Assembly: GCA_021813085.1 (NCBI GenBank) | Contig: JAKAMA010000001.1 | Coordinates: 1-23,348 of the forward strand | Reading direction: 5' to 3' | Origin: Chloroflexota bacterium | GTDB lineage: Bacteria; Chloroflexota; Dehalococcoidia; DSTF01; JACRBR01 | DNA: 23,348 nucleotides | Shown here: positions 21,129-23,348 of the stretch, in pieces | Layout: the number at the start of each line of letters is the position of its first letter | Numbering within the stretch: position 1 is the stretch's first letter | Position numbers and translations under genes: made by a program | The notes under the pieces: generated by a model | What the model was told of the DNA's origin: nothing | Databases searched by the model: none | The model's input: only the letters and a program-made list of their open reading frames with translations

Positions 21129-23257
21129 CAGAGCCTCCCGCAGTCCTTCAGCGTGGCCGGCGCCGGCTTGCTGTCACGGAACGGGACCACGTCGTAGACG
21201 GTGATCCCCGCGTGGCGGCTACGGTACGTGACGTGCGCCTCTCCGCGGCTGACGAGCGACTCCAGCAGCCGCTGTTCGTTGGTCGGGAACTCCGCGAGGT
21301 AGGCGCGCTCCACCACCACACGGTCGATCCCCTTCACCGCCAGGTAGCACTGGTAGGTGGGGAGCTTCCAGCTATGGCGCTGCTGGCTCTCGCTGAAGAA
21401 CTCGTTGGCGAGCACGGCGTGGTCACGGAGGAGGTAGTAGCCGCCCTGCTCGCGCTCGTTGGGGCTGAGGACGCGGTAGACCCTGCCGGGGCGGAAGTCA
21501 GCGCTCCGCAGGTAGCCGCGGTACGGGTCGCTGTTGGGGTGGACGAGGCCGTAGTAGCTGCCTTCCGCCGCGAACTTGTGGATGACCGGCAGGTCGGCCA
21601 GCGCCGTGTGCCCGACGAATCCCGAGCTGACCGCGACGATGCCTACGGTCGCTGCCAGGAACGCCATGCCAATCGACCGGTAATGGCGTTCGAGCAGGGG
21701 TGCCAGCGCCGCCAGCAGGAACGGCGCGCCCATGACGAGGCCACGCCGCGGGAGGTCCTGCATGATGGAGATGATGATGGTCTGGCGGGTGTTGTCGCCC
21801 ACCGCCGGCGTGTTGAGCGAGAAGTAGATGAACGGCGTCAGCGCGGCGAGCACGACGGCGCTCACAGCGGCGAGCGGCAGCCGCGTCCGCGGGCGGAACA
21901 GCTCGCAGAAGACGACGTACGCCCCGACGGCCAGGCCTCCCTCGATCGGATGCGTCGACGCCGTCAGCCACATGAAGATCGCCGCGAGGAGCCAGCGTTG
22001 CCGCTCCACCGACCACACCACGCCGAAGAACGCGACCGTCGCCCAGAGGAACGAATACTGTCCGGCGGCGACGGCGTCGATGTAGAAGGGATTGGCGAGG
22101 AACAGCAGCATCAACCACGGGTCGCGCATCCGCGGCCGCACGATCGTCGCGCCGATCGCCACCGCCGCTCCCGCGAGCACCAGGAACAGCGTGACGGACC
22201 AGTCGCCCAGCAGGGGATAGACCAGCGCGTTCGCGGTCCATGGCACCATGCCGTACGGGAAGGTGAACGCGCGGCCGTCATCGAGCCCCGCGAAGCGGAT
22301 CGGGATCCGCCCGGTCTCATACAGCGACCGGCTGATGTACCAGACGTGCGCGTAGTTGTTGATGGTGTCGTTCGCCAGGTAGATGGTCCGCGAGAGCATC
22401 ACCAGCGCCGGCACCAGCATTGCGAGGAAGAACAGCGGCAGGCCGTAGAACGCGAGCCAGCGCGGCATGCCGTGTGGCAGGCGCCGCGTCGCCATCACTC
22501 GCCACCACGCGCAGGGCATGGCGACGAGGTCGATGACCACGTCTTTCATCCGCGTCCGCGAGCGGAAGACGGGGATATCGACGAGGGTCGTGTCGTGGAC
22601 CTTGTAGCCGAGCAGCGGCAGGATGACCGCGACCTCGACCGTCTCGCTGTACTTGTAGCCCTTGTAGTAGGCCAGCGCGTCGAGGAGCGGGCCGACCTTG
22701 AACGCGCGGTAACCGGACTCCACGTCCTGAAACCGGCGCCCCGACCAGATCGATGCCCACGCCGACATGATCCAGTTTCCGACGCGCTTGTACAGGGGAT
22801 ACAGCCGGAAGTCGCGCCGCGCGATCACCGCGTCGGCGCCGTCCTCGATCGGCTTCAGCAGCAGGTCGAGGCTCGCCGGGTCGTGCTGGCCGTCGGCATC
22901 GACGGTGAGCACGACGTCGTCTTCGGAGATCTGCCCGGTCTCCACCATGCGCCGCAGGTGCGAGAACGCGGCGTAGTACGCGGCCGACATGCCGCGGTTC
23001 CTGTTGAACGAGATGAGGTGCGCGTGCGGCTTGTCGTCCAGCCACTCGAAGACAACTTCGCGCGTGGCGTCCGATGACCCGTCATCGACGATGAGCAGGC
23101 GGTCGACGAGCGGGTAGAGGCGCTCCAGCACGCCGGCGATCGTCGCCGCTTCGTTGAACGCCGGCATGACGGCGATGAGCTGCGGCCGGCGCGTGGCGCG
23201 CGCGTGCGCGACGGCGGGGGACGGCGCTGGCGCGGGAAGGACGGGCGACTCGATCAT
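21128..23257 (-). CDS. GT2 glycosyltransferase fused to a large multi-pass membrane domain
   Basis: The 709-residue product starts with a GT-A fold GT2 domain (about 25-240): AVMPAFNEAATIAGVLE, LLIVDDGSSDATREV, RNRGMSAAYYAAF, VLTVDADGQHDPASL (the metal-binding DxD), and QDVESGYRAFK. This resembles polyprenyl-phosphate sugar synthases (DPM1-like). From about residue 275 a polytopic region follows with roughly ten hydrophobic spans (e.g. LAFYGLPLFFLAMLVPALVML), a loop DTINNYAHVWYISRSLYETG after the first of these, and a soluble C-terminal part (about 565-709). The architecture suggests one protein that charges a lipid carrier and then flips or transfers the sugar, GT-C style; that is inference. 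ATG at 23257 overlaps the upstream epimerase stop by 4 bp. Confidence 0.88.
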   Translation of the reverse strand: MIESPVLPAPAPSPAVAHARATRRPQLIAVMPAFNEAATIAGVLERLYPLVDRLLIVDDGSSDATREVVFEWLDDKPHAHLISFNRNRGMSAAYYAAFSHLRRMVETGQISEDDVVLTVDADGQHDPASLDLLLKPIEDGADAVIARRDFRLYPLYKRVGNWIMSAWASIWSGRRFQDVESGYRAFKVGPLLDALAYYKGYKYSETVEVAVILPLLGYKVHDTTLVDIPVFRSRTRMKDVVIDLVAMPCAWWRVMATRRLPHGMPRWLAFYGLPLFFLAMLVPALVMLSRTIYLANDTINNYAHVWYISRSLYETGRIPIRFAGLDDGRAFTFPYGMVPWTANALVYPLLGDWSVTLFLVLAGAAVAIGATIVRPRMRDPWLMLLFLANPFYIDAVAAGQYSFLWATVAFFGVVWSVERQRWLLAAIFMWLTASTHPIEGGLAVGAYVVFCELFRPRTRLPLAAVSAVVLAALTPFIYFSLNTPAVGDNTRQTIIISIMQDLPRRGLVMGAPFLLAALAPLLERHYRSIGMAFLAATVGIVAVSSGFVGHTALADLPVIHKFAAEGSYYGLVHPNSDPYRGYLRSADFRPGRVYRVLSPNEREQGGYYLLRDHAVLANEFFSESQQRHSWKLPTYQCYLAVKGIDRVVVERAYLAEFPTNEQRLLESLVSRGEAHVTYRSRHAGITVYDVVPFRDSKPAPATLKDCGRL

Positions 23258-23348
23258 GCGCTGCGCAGGACCGGCCGCTCCTGCTCCAGGAACCAGTGCA
23301 CCGTGCGTTCCATGCCGGTATCGAAGTCCACTTTGGGCGTCCAGCCGA
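23254..23348 (-). CDS. NAD-dependent sugar epimerase/dehydratase, C-terminal fragment
   Basis: Only the last 30 or so residues are in the window, ending GWTPKVDFDTGMERTVHWFLEQ and then a short tail to a TGA at 23254-23256. 'GWxPxxxxxxGxxxTVxWF' is the conserved C-terminal helix region of UDP-sugar and dTDP-sugar epimerases/dehydratases. The stop overlaps the ATG of the glycosyltransferase (ATGA), making this the first visible gene of the glycan operon. The exact substrate cannot be told from the fragment. Confidence 0.75.
   Translation of the reverse strand, partial: GWTPKVDFDTGMERTVHWFLEQERPVLRSA

Noticed and set aside
21212..23077. Plus-strand open frame of 621 codons antisense to the GT2 fusion
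   Set aside because: Arg/Glu/His-rich shadow frame; the GT2 motifs on the other strand are unambiguous.

Overview
The window is a gene-dense, very GC-rich bacterial chromosome segment. The gene mix is an F420-type luciferase-like oxidoreductase, an SCP2-type thiolase homologue, an EF-G-like paralogue, a FliA/WhiG-type sigma factor and a CsrA. Together with CCA-encoding tRNA genes and probable leaderless starts, this fits an uncultured Chloroflexota (Dehalococcoidia-like) genome best. That assignment is an inference from gene content only. CsrA argues against Actinobacteria.

Layout. (a) 1-2393, minus strand: a tight three-gene run of epoxide hydrolase-like alpha/beta hydrolase, LLM-class F420-dependent oxidoreductase, and the N-terminal part of a multi-pass GT-C/GT39-like membrane protein. 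A promoter is readable in front of the hydrolase. (b) 2519-5182: two unrelated MFS transporters that converge and overlap at their 3' ends. (c) 5332-6192: mutM, converging on the next block across a hairpin. (d) 6286-13324, minus strand: TetR regulator plus a three-TM protein with a His/Met/Cys-rich C-terminal domain, then argS, a TolB-like beta-propeller lipoprotein, and an EF-G paralogue. (e) 13492-13977, plus strand: a CAU-anticodon tRNA (probably tRNA-Ile2) and csrA, ended by tandem hairpins. (f) 14068-15953, minus strand: a FliA-like sigma factor overlapping a Gfo/Idh/MocA-like protein. (g) tRNA-Glu (minus) divergent from a thiolase-like gene (plus). (h) 17849-18918: a 1.07-kb noncoding stretch between convergent genes, holding two hairpins, a 7-bp tandem repeat and a ten-unit array of GC-rich hairpin repeats. 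(i) 18919-23348, minus strand: a four-gene surface-glycan operon with 1-4 bp overlaps (sugar epimerase fragment, GT2/multi-TM fusion, MFS transporter, GalE-like epimerase).

How the parts work together. Block (i) reads as one pathway: nucleotide-sugar epimerases supply activated sugar, the GT2/membrane fusion probably moves it to a lipid carrier or surface acceptor, and the MFS protein exports a product. Block (f) with csrA pairs a transcriptional and a post-transcriptional regulator that usually accompany motility genes, with no flagellar gene nearby. Block (d) combines translation genes with a TetR-controlled membrane protein of unknown, possibly metal-related, role.

The most unusual non-coding feature is the repeat array at 18204-18855. 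Its best units fold, on the plus strand only, into 9-bp stems capped by GAAA or GGAA (GNRA) tetraloops, and its unit order shows block duplication. Two plus-strand genes (2519 and 5332) carry a TANNNT box exactly six bases before the ATG, suggesting leaderless transcripts.
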